Shown: positions 19,222 to 28,581 of the stretch, one piece after another
Position numbering within the stretch: position 1 is the first letter of the stretch
Layout of the letters: every line of letters starts with the position of its first letter
Assembly: GCF_003149185.1 (NCBI RefSeq)
Contig: NZ_QGDO01000002.1
Location: 992,001-1,056,000, forward strand
Origin: Sediminitomix flava
GTDB taxonomy: Bacteria > Bacteroidota > Bacteroidia > Cytophagales > Flammeovirgaceae
Length of the DNA stretch: 64,000 nt
Direction of reading: 5' to 3'
Translations under genes and position numbers: made by a program
Notes under the pieces: generated by a model
The model's input: the letters and a program-made list of their open reading frames with translations, nothing else
The model's database searches: none
What the model was told of the DNA's origin: nothing

Positions 19222-19251
19222 AAAGCCCACGATTTAGAAACCGTGGGCTTT
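19222..19251. promoter_or_regulatory. Intercistronic hairpin in the nuclease operon
   Basis: AAAGCCCACG pairs perfectly with CGTGGGCTTT around a 10-base loop. It sits in the 88-bp gap between the two DUF5689 lipoprotein genes. On the coding (minus) strand the T tract after the stem is weak, so partial termination or mRNA stabilisation is more likely than a full stop. Confidence 0.6.
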
Positions 19252-19265
19252 AATTTTTATATGAA

Positions 19266-21344
19266 TTATGGTAATTCAGTTTCTCCGTCTAATGAATACT
19301 TAGAAGCTCCTTTATGACCAGGAATACCGAAGTATGCTTCAAAGTTTCCGTAAATCCATACTTGAGAGCCAAAGCTTTGAGGATGATCACCTAATGCATC
19401 TCTTACTGCACCTTTTGGTAACTGGACTGGAATACACTTAGAAATGTCTGCTTCGTTCGCATTTGTTGCAATCGCAATATTCGTTACACTTTCTTGCGTA
19501 CCATCTGTATTCATGTTTGACCCACTTGTATAATAACCTACAATGTAACCCACAACATAACCAGAACCAGTATTGTCAGCAATCACTTCTTCTACTGTAT
19601 ATGGATCACCAAGATCACCTTTTTCTGGATCAGTTGGCTCTTCTCCACCATTGTCAGTATCTGCTTCAGTAGCTTCTACAGTGATCACTTCCCAGCTCAT
19701 TGCTTCACTTTCTGAAGACTTATAAACAAATGCCACATACATCTGACCTTCTGCTACAAATTCTGTTTTTGTTTGACCTGAAGTTACACGATCAGCTTTT
19801 GTAGCCAATGCTGTCCAAGTTGCTGAAGAAGGATCTCCAGTACCTGTATAATCCGTAGAACCTAGAACTTGTACATCGTCAGTTGAAGTAAGGTAGTTCA
19901 TTGACTCTGTTACTGCCAATACTGGGTCAGTCAATGAAGAGAAATCAACTTGGCTTGTAGAAATCATCCAAGCCTCAGTAGCTCCTTTTTGGTAAGCATT
20001 GATTGTCGCTTTTTGAGATTCTGCTGCCCAAAACTCTTGAGAAGCGATCACATTGTAAGTACGGAAATCAATTGTTGTATTTGTTAAGTCTGTTCCTGCA
20101 ATAGCCACTAACTCACCTTGGAAAGTTTCAACTTCTTCTTCCTCTTCAGTTTCTCCGTCCAATGAGAATGCACTTACACTTTTCAAACCATCTACACCAT
20201 AGTATGCTTCCAAGTCACCTTTCAACCACACCATTTGACCTAACATATCTGGATTATCCGCAATGTTAAGATTCTCTCTTACAAATCCGCCAGGCAATTG
20301 AACTGGAATTACTTTCAATTCATTAGTTTCACCTGCTACATCTGCAATGGCTATATTAGAATTCAATGCACCTTCTGTTGTTGCATGTAAAGTATTGTTG
20401 TTGAAGAATCCGACAATGTATCCTTTCACCCACTTGTCTTGTGTATCTTGATTTTCTTTTGCTGCTGCAATATTGTATGCACTTGCAAGTGTACCTTCAC
20501 CTTCTGCTGGTAGCAAACTGTTAGGGTCATTGAATCTTTCGCCTGTCAATTCCACACCTTCCAAGTCATTCAAGATGATTTGAAGCGTTCCATTGAACTG
20601 TGTAAGAATACCACTTACCGAACCACTTCCTTCTGCTAGTGTCTCCCCTTTGAATGCAGCATAGCTTGACGTACGTACAATGATTGTTTCACCTGATTCT
20701 GTGATTAGCGTACGGTTTGTGTTCTCGTCACCCGCATAAGTCTGTCCAAGTTCAGACTCTGTAAACATTACATTCGTTACTTTTACCCAAGTAGCATTGT
20801 AAGCCTCATCGTCAAAGTTTTCACCCAACTCAATCTCGATAGCCTCTGGCATTTGAAGGCTTTCACCTTTTGTGATGTGGTTCGCAATTGAATCCTCTTC
20901 CAATCTACCGAAGCTTCCTTCAAACACTCCTCCAAGTTGGATTTGTGTTCCGTAGTTACCCATATACATGCCTTTCGCATTGATATAGATTTTTTGACCT
21001 AATGGATAATCACCATAAAGGTTATTCTTGTTCAAACGAACTTGAATACCACCTGTATTATCTTGGATATAGATTTCTCTGTAGTGGTTTCCAGACTCGT
21101 CTGAAGAAACTACTGTTCCCTCAATAATTACTTCATCTGTGATTTCAAACAAATCAGGATTACCTGCTTCTGTGTAAATTTCTTTTAGCTCAATGATACT
21201 GTGAGAAACTTCTACTTCAGGAGTTTCTGGATTATCAATATCATCGTCAATCAGAGGATTGTCATCATGATTACACGCTGAAAATGTAAGCGCTAAAAGC
21301 AATGTGATTGCCAAGCCTTTCAGAAAAAATACTTGCTTTTTCAT
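19266..21344 (-). CDS. DUF5689/DUF6359-like multidomain lipoprotein
   Basis: The 692-residue lipoprotein (lipobox LTFSAC) has a DUF5689-like domain (about 45-270; VVSSDESGNHYREIYIQDNTG), closely parallel to the N-terminus of the endonuclease lipoprotein next door. Two copies of a DUF6359-like module follow (about 285-395 and 570-690; WVKGYIVGFFNNN versus SGYVVGYIVGYYTSG, both ending in FSLDGETE or YSLDGETE). Between them is a beta-sandwich of choice-of-anchor J type (about 405-550). No catalytic motif is seen. A binding role is likely, perhaps holding nucleic acid for the receptor at 21393. This would be a SusD-like function without SusD homology; that is inference. Confidence 0.7.
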   Translation of the reverse strand: MKKQVFFLKGLAITLLLALTFSACNHDDNPLIDDDIDNPETPEVEVSHSIIELKEIYTEAGNPDLFEITDEVIIEGTVVSSDESGNHYREIYIQDNTGGIQVRLNKNNLYGDYPLGQKIYINAKGMYMGNYGTQIQLGGVFEGSFGRLEEDSIANHITKGESLQMPEAIEIELGENFDDEAYNATWVKVTNVMFTESELGQTYAGDENTNRTLITESGETIIVRTSSYAAFKGETLAEGSGSVSGILTQFNGTLQIILNDLEGVELTGERFNDPNSLLPAEGEGTLASAYNIAAAKENQDTQDKWVKGYIVGFFNNNTLHATTEGALNSNIAIADVAGETNELKVIPVQLPGGFVRENLNIADNPDMLGQMVWLKGDLEAYYGVDGLKSVSAFSLDGETEEEEEVETFQGELVAIAGTDLTNTTIDFRTYNVIASQEFWAAESQKATINAYQKGATEAWMISTSQVDFSSLTDPVLAVTESMNYLTSTDDVQVLGSTDYTGTGDPSSATWTALATKADRVTSGQTKTEFVAEGQMYVAFVYKSSESEAMSWEVITVEATEADTDNGGEEPTDPEKGDLGDPYTVEEVIADNTGSGYVVGYIVGYYTSGSNMNTDGTQESVTNIAIATNANEADISKCIPVQLPKGAVRDALGDHPQSFGSQVWIYGNFEAYFGIPGHKGASKYSLDGETELP

Positions 21345-21392
21345 CTTGTTAGATAAGTCAAATTTTGTTTAAATGTATGTGCGAATGTTATG

Positions 21393-24119
21393 CTAGAAGC
21401 TTAGACTAAGGTTCGTGAACACACGAATACCTTGAGCATAGAAATATCTGTTTGCAAACTTTTCAGGATTCCCTTCTTGGAAGTCGAAACGATACTGCTG
21501 GAAACCTGTGGTTACAATGTTTTCGTTATTCAATGCATTGTTGACATTCAGGTTTAGTCTGATGAAGTAGTCACCTACTTTCCAACTTTTACCAGCAAAC
21601 ACATCAAGTGTAAAGGCTCCATCTAATCGTTCTTGATGTAGAATAGCTGCTCTTTTTTGTGCTTGTACTTCTGGTGAATCTATTGAAGGAATACTATTGA
21701 TTGCTCTTTCTGTGTATCGAGCAGGGTTAAGCGTCACGTATCTGTCAGCTAGGTAGTTGGCTGAAAATCCGATGTTCCAATATCTTTTTGACCAGTACTC
21801 CAACCCTAATGAGAAGGCTGTCTCAGGTGTTCCTCCTACATGCATTCCACTGAAATAGACTGTCTCATCTGAAAGTTGCTCTGCACTGTTATCTACAGTA
21901 GTAGTTGCAAGTGGATTACTGATGTATGTATAACTTGCTAGTGTACCCGCTCCTATTACTTTCAGCTCTTCAGTGATTTGGTACTCTATACCAAGCTCTA
22001 TTCCTTTGTGTTCTTGTCCCATACCTGTTAGGGCATAGTTTACAAAAGCATTATGGGAGTCGTCGAAGTAACTGACCACCTTGGTCATATCATTGATCTG
22101 CGTATAGAAACCAGATAATCTCAGTTTAAAGTCTTCACCTCTGTAATAGTAATTAGCATCTGCTGAAATGACATTTGATGAGACTAAGTTATCTAGCGTT
22201 TGATTTCTCGTTCTTATAGAAACAAATGCATCTCTAAGCCATGGTGCTTGAGTATAATATGTTGCATTTGCTGTCAGTACATTTCTACCGTTTAAGAAAT
22301 ATTCTCCACCAAACTTGACTCCATAATCAAAGAAGTTCAGTACATCAGACTTTCCGTATGAATTTTCAGGGAAAAGACCTTTCTGACGGTTTCCGTAACG
22401 GTACATCGATGTCGTTGTCAAACTTCCGCCCAAGTAGTAAGAACCTTTATTGAAACTTCTTGAGATGTTTGCCCAATAATTCAGTTTGTTGATAACAGCA
22501 TCGTAATCATGTCCAATACGATCTCCTTCAGTCTTGATATTTGTGTCTGCCAACAAATCATTTTCTGCTTTTGATGGGTCTACAAAATCACGGTCTGCGA
22601 AGTTATCAATGTCTACATAATAATCAGCACCTAACAAATCATCTACTGTATTGTAGTTATTTCCTAGATAGAATTCGTATTGAACGCCTGTTGTCAATTG
22701 CCAGTTTTTGCCAAAATCCCAAATTAGAGTAGGATTGAATTCAAAGTTTTGAATATCATTCTGACGTTTTTCTATGAAGTATCTTGATCTCAAACCAGTG
22801 ATTGTGCCATCACCATCAGGATTTGTTTCTTCACTTCCGTAGTTTACTCGGTATAATTCATCCCAATCCAAAAGACCGAATGAAGAAGACTGCCATAGTT
22901 CTGTCAGCATATCTCCTGCTGCCGTATTTCCTTGGTCGTACTGGTAAGATGGTAGATTTCGGTAGTAATCAGGACGAGGGTCGTTTGCATCGTACCAATT
23001 AAGGGCTGTATTCGATTCTTTTCCGAAGCTATAGCCAACAGCTGTTTTCAATTTCAAATTATCTTGAATCGTCAATTCATCATTTAAGATAATCTGAGGA
23101 AGCATACTGCTTTTCATTCGGCTATTTCTTTTCTCTCCATTCTGATAGCCCCAATAAGTGTTGTAAAGGTTGTTACCTTTTAGGTCATATACTTCTTGTA
23201 CCATTGGGTTTTGCTGACCACGCTCATATGGCGCAACAAAAGCGGTAAGGTACATGCTATGGTTTTTCGAGAATTGTTTTTCAAGACCAAAATAGGCAGC
23301 ATAGGCATCGTATGAAGTTCCATCTACATAACCTTCTTGCGCCCATCTTCTTGAAGCAGAAGCTGTAAACGCCCAACCGTTATCTGACATCCCCGAAGAA
23401 TATGTCAACATAAAACGATTGTTATAGCTAGAATTACTGATCGAGTAACTGGCTCTCAAGCCTGCACGTTGTAAAGAAGGCTTTGTGATGATATTTGTAG
23501 AACCTCCAATATTTCCGAACGTGAAATCTACTGGAGCCATATTGAACACACTTTCCTTATTTCTGCTGATATCATTCAATCCTCCAAATGTAGACCATGA
23601 AGCATAACCTTTTTCTGGGTGAGCCATGTTTACGCCATCAAAATATACATTTGTATAAGTGGATTGATAACCTCTTTGTCTAAACCAATACGGTCCCCAA
23701 GCGTATCCGGCCAAACTGCTATAAGCATCTCCTGTTGAAAACAAAAGACCCGGTGTTGACTGGCTATCTCCATCTTCAGCATCCAATTCTGTTAGAGAAA
23801 GAACAATTGTACCAGCATCTTCGTGAATAGGTTTCAGTTTGATTATCATTCCATTCTTCAACACCTGTTTCACTGTTTGATAGTGATCAACCGCAACCGA
23901 AACTATTGATTGCTCAGAAACTTGGCTCGATGGAATTTGAAATTGTCCATTCAAATCTGTCTCAAATGTATATCCGTCCACAAGGATACTGACCTTGACA
24001 GCTGGTTTTTGTGTATCTGCAAATACAATTTTCCCACTGACAATTTCCCCTTCGATTTGTGCAGACGCAATACTACAAATGCCAAAAAATAGCATTAGTG
24101 CAGTAATAAACCGATTCAT
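21393..24119 (-). CDS. TonB-dependent receptor of the nucleic-acid locus
   Basis: The 908-residue receptor has a signal peptide ending at IASAQ, a short CarboxypepD_reg-like domain (about 25-95), a plug (about 110-215; GGSTNIITKPS) and a large barrel. It is not a SusC type and no SusD gene accompanies it. The gene starts 39 bp after the EEP enzyme gene and is followed 48 bp later by the DUF5689 lipoproteins. Its neighbours, two nuclease-type enzymes, suggest that it imports nucleotides, oligonucleotides or nucleosides. Peptide or metal substrates remain possible. Confidence 0.85.
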   Translation of the reverse strand: MNRFITALMLFFGICSIASAQIEGEIVSGKIVFADTQKPAVKVSILVDGYTFETDLNGQFQIPSSQVSEQSIVSVAVDHYQTVKQVLKNGMIIKLKPIHEDAGTIVLSLTELDAEDGDSQSTPGLLFSTGDAYSSLAGYAWGPYWFRQRGYQSTYTNVYFDGVNMAHPEKGYASWSTFGGLNDISRNKESVFNMAPVDFTFGNIGGSTNIITKPSLQRAGLRASYSISNSSYNNRFMLTYSSGMSDNGWAFTASASRRWAQEGYVDGTSYDAYAAYFGLEKQFSKNHSMYLTAFVAPYERGQQNPMVQEVYDLKGNNLYNTYWGYQNGEKRNSRMKSSMLPQIILNDELTIQDNLKLKTAVGYSFGKESNTALNWYDANDPRPDYYRNLPSYQYDQGNTAAGDMLTELWQSSSFGLLDWDELYRVNYGSEETNPDGDGTITGLRSRYFIEKRQNDIQNFEFNPTLIWDFGKNWQLTTGVQYEFYLGNNYNTVDDLLGADYYVDIDNFADRDFVDPSKAENDLLADTNIKTEGDRIGHDYDAVINKLNYWANISRSFNKGSYYLGGSLTTTSMYRYGNRQKGLFPENSYGKSDVLNFFDYGVKFGGEYFLNGRNVLTANATYYTQAPWLRDAFVSIRTRNQTLDNLVSSNVISADANYYYRGEDFKLRLSGFYTQINDMTKVVSYFDDSHNAFVNYALTGMGQEHKGIELGIEYQITEELKVIGAGTLASYTYISNPLATTTVDNSAEQLSDETVYFSGMHVGGTPETAFSLGLEYWSKRYWNIGFSANYLADRYVTLNPARYTERAINSIPSIDSPEVQAQKRAAILHQERLDGAFTLDVFAGKSWKVGDYFIRLNLNVNNALNNENIVTTGFQQYRFDFQEGNPEKFANRYFYAQGIRVFTNLSLSF

Positions 24120-24158
24120 AAAAAAAGCTTAATGATTTAAAAATTGATTATTAGTTGT

Positions 24159-25214
24159 TTATAGCGAAGTTGACTCCTGTTTTTTCACTAGGTAAATCAC
24201 GACAGGAAAGTGGTCTGAATATCCGCCAGCATATCCTCCACCTGCATACGTTCTGAAAGGATAGCCCTTGTATCGACCATTCTGATTTTTCAATTCCTCA
24301 AAATTGCAAATCTCAGCTTTGTAGAAACGTAAACCTTCTTCATTCTCAATCATCTCTTTGCTGATAATGATCTGATCAAAAAGATTCCAATTGTCTCGAT
24401 AAGCCAAAGTACCTAGTCCCTTTTTATACATCTTATGCATAGGGTTGTAGAGGTAATTCTTATCGTTCAATTCATTTTTACTTCCTACAGCACCCAAAGC
24501 TTTTTCCATGCTTTTATTCGTTGGGTCATCATTAAAATCACCCATGGTTACGATATGCATATTTGGGTTTACTTGACGTAGAGAATCGATAATGCTTCTT
24601 TGCAGCTTCCCTGCTTCTTCTCTGTAATGTGATTTAGCTCTTCTTGAAGGCCAGTGGTTTACTAAAAAAGCGATTTCTTCGCCTTCCAATTTCCCCTCTA
24701 CGACTAACTGATTTCTCGTGGCAAATCCTTTATAGGCATTTTCAATCCATAACTCTTTAGCGTGGTATTTCTTTAGGTCAAAAAGGTCTTTGCGGTAAAG
24801 TAGTCCTGTATCAACGCCTCTTTTATCTGGACCTTCTACCAAAATAGCTTCATAAGGGTAATCACTTAAAGGAGCGGTTTTAATTAAATCTTGAAGACAT
24901 TTTAGGTTTTCAACCTCAGCTATTCCAACAACTGTTGGGGGTTGGTTTGTCTTTTCTGCTCCAAGTTTAGAGATGATTTCTGCTAATTGAATAAGTTTCT
25001 GATTGTATCTTTTCTCTGTCCAAGCATAAGAACCTTCAGGTAAAAAATCTTCATCATTTTTTTCAGGATCATTTTCAGTATCAAAAAGGTTTTCTACGTT
25101 GTAAAAGGCAATGTTGTGGATATCATAAGTGGCTTTATGATTTTGGGAATATCCATTCAGAGTTATCCCTATAAGACATAAGGAAACGAACAGTTTTAGC
25201 TTATTAAAGTCCAT
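24159..25214 (-). CDS. Secreted endonuclease/exonuclease/phosphatase-family enzyme
   Basis: The 351-residue protein has a signal peptide ending near GYSQ. The EEP fold motifs appear in order: AFYNVENLFDTEND, VVGIAEVENL (metal-binding Glu), LVNHWPSRR, VTMGDFNDDP (GDFN) and YSDHFPVVI (catalytic SDH). Such enzymes hydrolyse phosphodiester bonds in DNA, RNA or sugar-phosphate compounds with Mg or Mn. It is the first gene of the four-gene minus-strand set with the TonB receptor and the endonuclease I lipoprotein, which favours a role in degrading nucleic acid in the periplasm or outside. Confidence 0.85.
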   Translation of the reverse strand: MDFNKLKLFVSLCLIGITLNGYSQNHKATYDIHNIAFYNVENLFDTENDPEKNDEDFLPEGSYAWTEKRYNQKLIQLAEIISKLGAEKTNQPPTVVGIAEVENLKCLQDLIKTAPLSDYPYEAILVEGPDKRGVDTGLLYRKDLFDLKKYHAKELWIENAYKGFATRNQLVVEGKLEGEEIAFLVNHWPSRRAKSHYREEAGKLQRSIIDSLRQVNPNMHIVTMGDFNDDPTNKSMEKALGAVGSKNELNDKNYLYNPMHKMYKKGLGTLAYRDNWNLFDQIIISKEMIENEEGLRFYKAEICNFEELKNQNGRYKGYPFRTYAGGGYAGGYSDHFPVVIYLVKKQESTSL

Positions 25215-25732
25215 CGTAACGTAATTCTACTATTTGCTGGTTTGATTTAATTGGTATATTTCCCCTTAATTTTTAGATGATTAAAAAGTGGCGTCATCTG
25301 TTTATGAACGTTATTTCAAAAAGCTGTATTCGAGATTGCTTTAATAACCTTGCAAAACTAAACAGCCTTTTCTGCTGATTCAATAACATTTTTTGTCGTA
25401 AAGTAAACCACAATAAATAGTATCCTAGTGTTTTATCAATAGTTAAAAAACGATTTCAAATAGTCGTAAAGCAAGATTGTGCACTATGTTATCAGTAACA
25501 GTTTAACACAAATAGTAAAATGTGAGAATCACTGATCAATATAAATTTTTTGTGAATTGAGTTAATAATCTGCTAACAAAGCATAGACTTCTATTTTATT
25601 TGAAAGGGATGGATACAGATTATGAGCATTAAACTATCAATTTAAATAGTTTAATATTTTATTTTAATTCTAAGAATCAATATCTTAAGAGAATCATTCT
25701 ATTCTTATTTTTTACTCATTTCATTTTTAATA
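25215..25732. other. 518-bp divergent intergenic region, no gene seen
   Basis: This AT-rich region lies between the nuclease operon (minus) and the sensor kinase (plus). It must hold both promoters. I see no RNA gene, repeat or strong palindrome in it. Confidence 0.5.
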
Positions 25733-27679
25733 ATGAAGCTACTATACGCTACTATATTTTGTACTCTACTTCTTTCTCATTTTACAAATGCTCAAACAGA
25801 AACACTTCTCAAGCAATCTTCAATAGCGGCATCACTAACGTTTGAATCTCCAGATTCTGCTATTAGCATTGCTCAAGATATCTTTCCAGTAGCTGAAAAA
25901 GAAGGTTTTGTGTTTTTGTCTATTTCTGTTTTGAATACCTTGGCTAGTGCTCATGTCTCAAAAGGTGAGTTTCAAGAAGCAATTTCATTTAGAGAACAAG
26001 CCTTAGAATTGGCTTTAAATCAAGATAGTTCAGCACTGATACTAGACCTCTACAAAGAACTCATTTACGATTATGGAGATGTAGGAAATTATTCTAAGTC
26101 GATGAGTGTCGCTGGTAAAATGAAAACCTTGGCTGATTCAGTGGGGAATATTCAGAAGCTATCACGAGCTTATGCCATGATTGGAGATAATTATCGGAAC
26201 ATGCACCAACCCAAAGAAGCAATACAGAACCTCGAAAAGGCTATCAAAATTTTACAAAATACCTCATTTCACGCTGATCAAAGAATTAATAGATTGAATC
26301 TGGCCATTGCTTATGATGAAAACCGCCAGACTAAAAAAGCTTTAGCTATATTTCTTGATGTTTTAAGTAAGGGAGAACCTTCATTAAGAGATTCTGCTAA
26401 GACCTATAACAACATAGGTAGATTATATACAAACTTGGCTGAGGACTCTTTAATGACTGTCATTGGTATTCGTAATTTTGATTCAACACTAACACTTACA
26501 AGAACAGAACGCATACAGCTAACTAACCCAATAAGCGATTTTGCCAGTGGAGAAAATTATCTCAAAGAAGCAATACAATTATGTATACAGGCGAAAGATG
26601 ATTACATGCTAGCCCACACCAGAAATGAACTTGCCACCAATTATAAATTAAGGGGAAAATATAAAGAAGCTTTAGAAGAGGTTGACCTTGCGGAAATTTA
26701 TGCCTTCAAGCATGGTAAAATGTTTCAAAAAGAGAATATTCTGAGACAAAAATCAGCCCTACTCGCAATGAGTGGTCAATATAAAGATGCTTATCAATAT
26801 GCTAAAAAACAGGTTGCCTTCAACCAACAAATTATAAATGAAAAATATACAAATTCAACAGCCAAAATGGAAGTAGAATTTGAAACACTAAAGAAAGAAA
26901 AAGCACTTCTCTTACAGGAAATAGAGATTAAACAGCGAACTCAAGAACGAAACATTCTTTTCACTGTAGGGATTTTCATTTTACTGCTCGCAGTCATTGT
27001 GGTTGGAGCCTATAAAAAACTACAGAACAATCATCAATTGCTCTCTTCTCAAAAAGAACTTATAGAAGCTAGTAACCAAGAAATCACACTGCTTTTAAAA
27101 GAGCTTCATCACAGGGTAAAAAATAACTTACAGCTCGTTTCAAGTATTTTGAACCTGCAAGCTTATAAATTAAATGACCAAGAAGCCATTGAAGCTGTAA
27201 AAGAAGGACAAGCTAGAGTTGAAGCAATGGCATTGATTCATCGGGATTTATATTTAGATCATCATGTCACCAGCATAGATATAAAAAAATATGTCAATGA
27301 CCTCATTAATAATCTGATGTATGCTTATGGTTTTCGCCCAGATGAAGTCAGTGTGGAAAAAGTAGTAGAAGAAAAATATCTCTCTGTTGACCTTGTAATC
27401 CCATTAGGGCTAATACTCAACGAGCTACTTAGCAATTCTTTCAAACATGCTTTTGAGGATATTGATTCGCCAAAATTGACAATTGAAATTAAGGAAGATA
27501 GCAAGCAACTAATTATTAAAACTGCAGATAATGGTTCTGGAACTCCTTCTGCGAAGTCATCCGAAAACTCTTTTGGTATACAAATGATCAATTCATTGAT
27601 CAAACAATTAGATGGAGTAATCACTTCCTTAAATGAAGGAAATGGATATTCTACTTTAATTCAGATACCTTTGAATTAA
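25733..27679 (+). CDS. TPR-containing sensor histidine kinase (HisKA_2 type)
   Basis: The 648-residue protein has a signal peptide (ending TNAQ), about 350 residues of TPR-like helical repeats in the periplasm (for example SRAYAMIGDNYRNMHQPKEA), a membrane helix near 405-425, a short coiled coil, a HisKA_2 domain with ELHHRVKNN (phospho-acceptor block at residues 457-464) and a HATPase domain (about 535-645; NELLSNSFKHAF, ADNGSG). It passes phosphate to the LytTR regulator whose gene starts 1 bp after its stop. The stimulus is unknown. The next gene downstream encodes a MACPF lipoprotein, a possible target of the pair. Confidence 0.9.
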   Translation: MKLLYATIFCTLLLSHFTNAQTETLLKQSSIAASLTFESPDSAISIAQDIFPVAEKEGFVFLSISVLNTLASAHVSKGEFQEAISFREQALELALNQDSSALILDLYKELIYDYGDVGNYSKSMSVAGKMKTLADSVGNIQKLSRAYAMIGDNYRNMHQPKEAIQNLEKAIKILQNTSFHADQRINRLNLAIAYDENRQTKKALAIFLDVLSKGEPSLRDSAKTYNNIGRLYTNLAEDSLMTVIGIRNFDSTLTLTRTERIQLTNPISDFASGENYLKEAIQLCIQAKDDYMLAHTRNELATNYKLRGKYKEALEEVDLAEIYAFKHGKMFQKENILRQKSALLAMSGQYKDAYQYAKKQVAFNQQIINEKYTNSTAKMEVEFETLKKEKALLLQEIEIKQRTQERNILFTVGIFILLLAVIVVGAYKKLQNNHQLLSSQKELIEASNQEITLLLKELHHRVKNNLQLVSSILNLQAYKLNDQEAIEAVKEGQARVEAMALIHRDLYLDHHVTSIDIKKYVNDLINNLMYAYGFRPDEVSVEKVVEEKYLSVDLVIPLGLILNELLSNSFKHAFEDIDSPKLTIEIKEDSKQLIIKTADNGSGTPSAKSSENSFGIQMINSLIKQLDGVITSLNEGNGYSTLIQIPLN

Positions 27680-27680
27680 T

Positions 27681-28385
27681 ATGAAACGTATTTTAATCGT
27701 AGAAGACGAAATTTTAATTGCAGAAGACCTTAAACTTAGGCTTGAAATAAGAGGGTTTGAAATCATTGGTATAGCAATAAATGTACAGCACGCTTTGGCG
27801 CTATTGAGTGAGTTTGAGGTTGATTTATGTCTGCTTGATATTAACCTTGGAGAAGATGTTGATGGCGTTCAATTGGCAGCTAAGATTAAGGATGAATACC
27901 AAATTCCTATAATTTTTCTTACTTCATACGGAGACGATGATACTTTTAAATATGCTAAACGAGTGAAACCTGAAGCTTATCTGACAAAACCGTTCAATGA
28001 ACTAGAAGTCAGCAGAGCAATTGAGTTAGCATTACAATCTGAAGTGCAAGACCCTCAACACTCAGAAACAGGGAAAAGTATTTTCCTAAACAAAAAAGGA
28101 CAGAAGGTAAAAGTTGGTTATCATGAAATACTATGGGCTGAGGCGCAAAGCAATTATACTTTAATCAGTACACTGAATGGTTTTTTCATTCTTTCAGTTA
28201 CACTTCGAGAGTTTGAAGAAAGGCTACAAAGCCCCCAACTTTTTTTGAGAGTACACCGTTCGTACCTCATTTCTAAAGCTTTTGTAGAGACGATTAATGG
28301 AAATAATTTAAAGATTGGTAAAAAACAAATACCAATTAGTAGAAGTCGAAAATCAGAAATCATTAAGCACTTTGATTTCCTGTAA
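27681..28385 (+). CDS. LytTR-family response regulator
   Basis: The 234-residue regulator has a receiver domain (1-120; acidic pocket VEDE at 7-10, acceptor Asp53 in LLDINLGED, Lys103 in LTKPFN) and a C-terminal LytTR DNA-binding domain (about 135-232; ILWAEAQSNYT, FLRVHRSYLIS). It is translationally close to the kinase at 25733, with one base between stop and start. It most likely controls genes in cis or elsewhere through paired LytTR sites, which I could not define here. Confidence 0.92.
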   Translation: MKRILIVEDEILIAEDLKLRLEIRGFEIIGIAINVQHALALLSEFEVDLCLLDINLGEDVDGVQLAAKIKDEYQIPIIFLTSYGDDDTFKYAKRVKPEAYLTKPFNELEVSRAIELALQSEVQDPQHSETGKSIFLNKKGQKVKVGYHEILWAEAQSNYTLISTLNGFFILSVTLREFEERLQSPQLFLRVHRSYLISKAFVETINGNNLKIGKKQIPISRSRKSEIIKHFDFL

Positions 28386-28581
28386 CAAGACATTTTTTTA
28401 ATATAAAACAGATAGAATAAGACCTTTAATCACCATTTACTCATAAAAATATACCACTCACTCATTAGTTTTTTCACCTGTTTTAACCTCCTCCTATATT
28501 TCGATCATAATTAGAAAATCACACAATTTTTCAACTTCTGATTATATCATAAATCGAAATTTTTACTAAAACATTTTCATT

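Noticed and set aside
21393-24119. SusC assignment for the receptor
   Set aside because: No SusD-like gene follows, and the N-terminus and size differ from SusC; it is kept as a plain TonB-dependent receptor.
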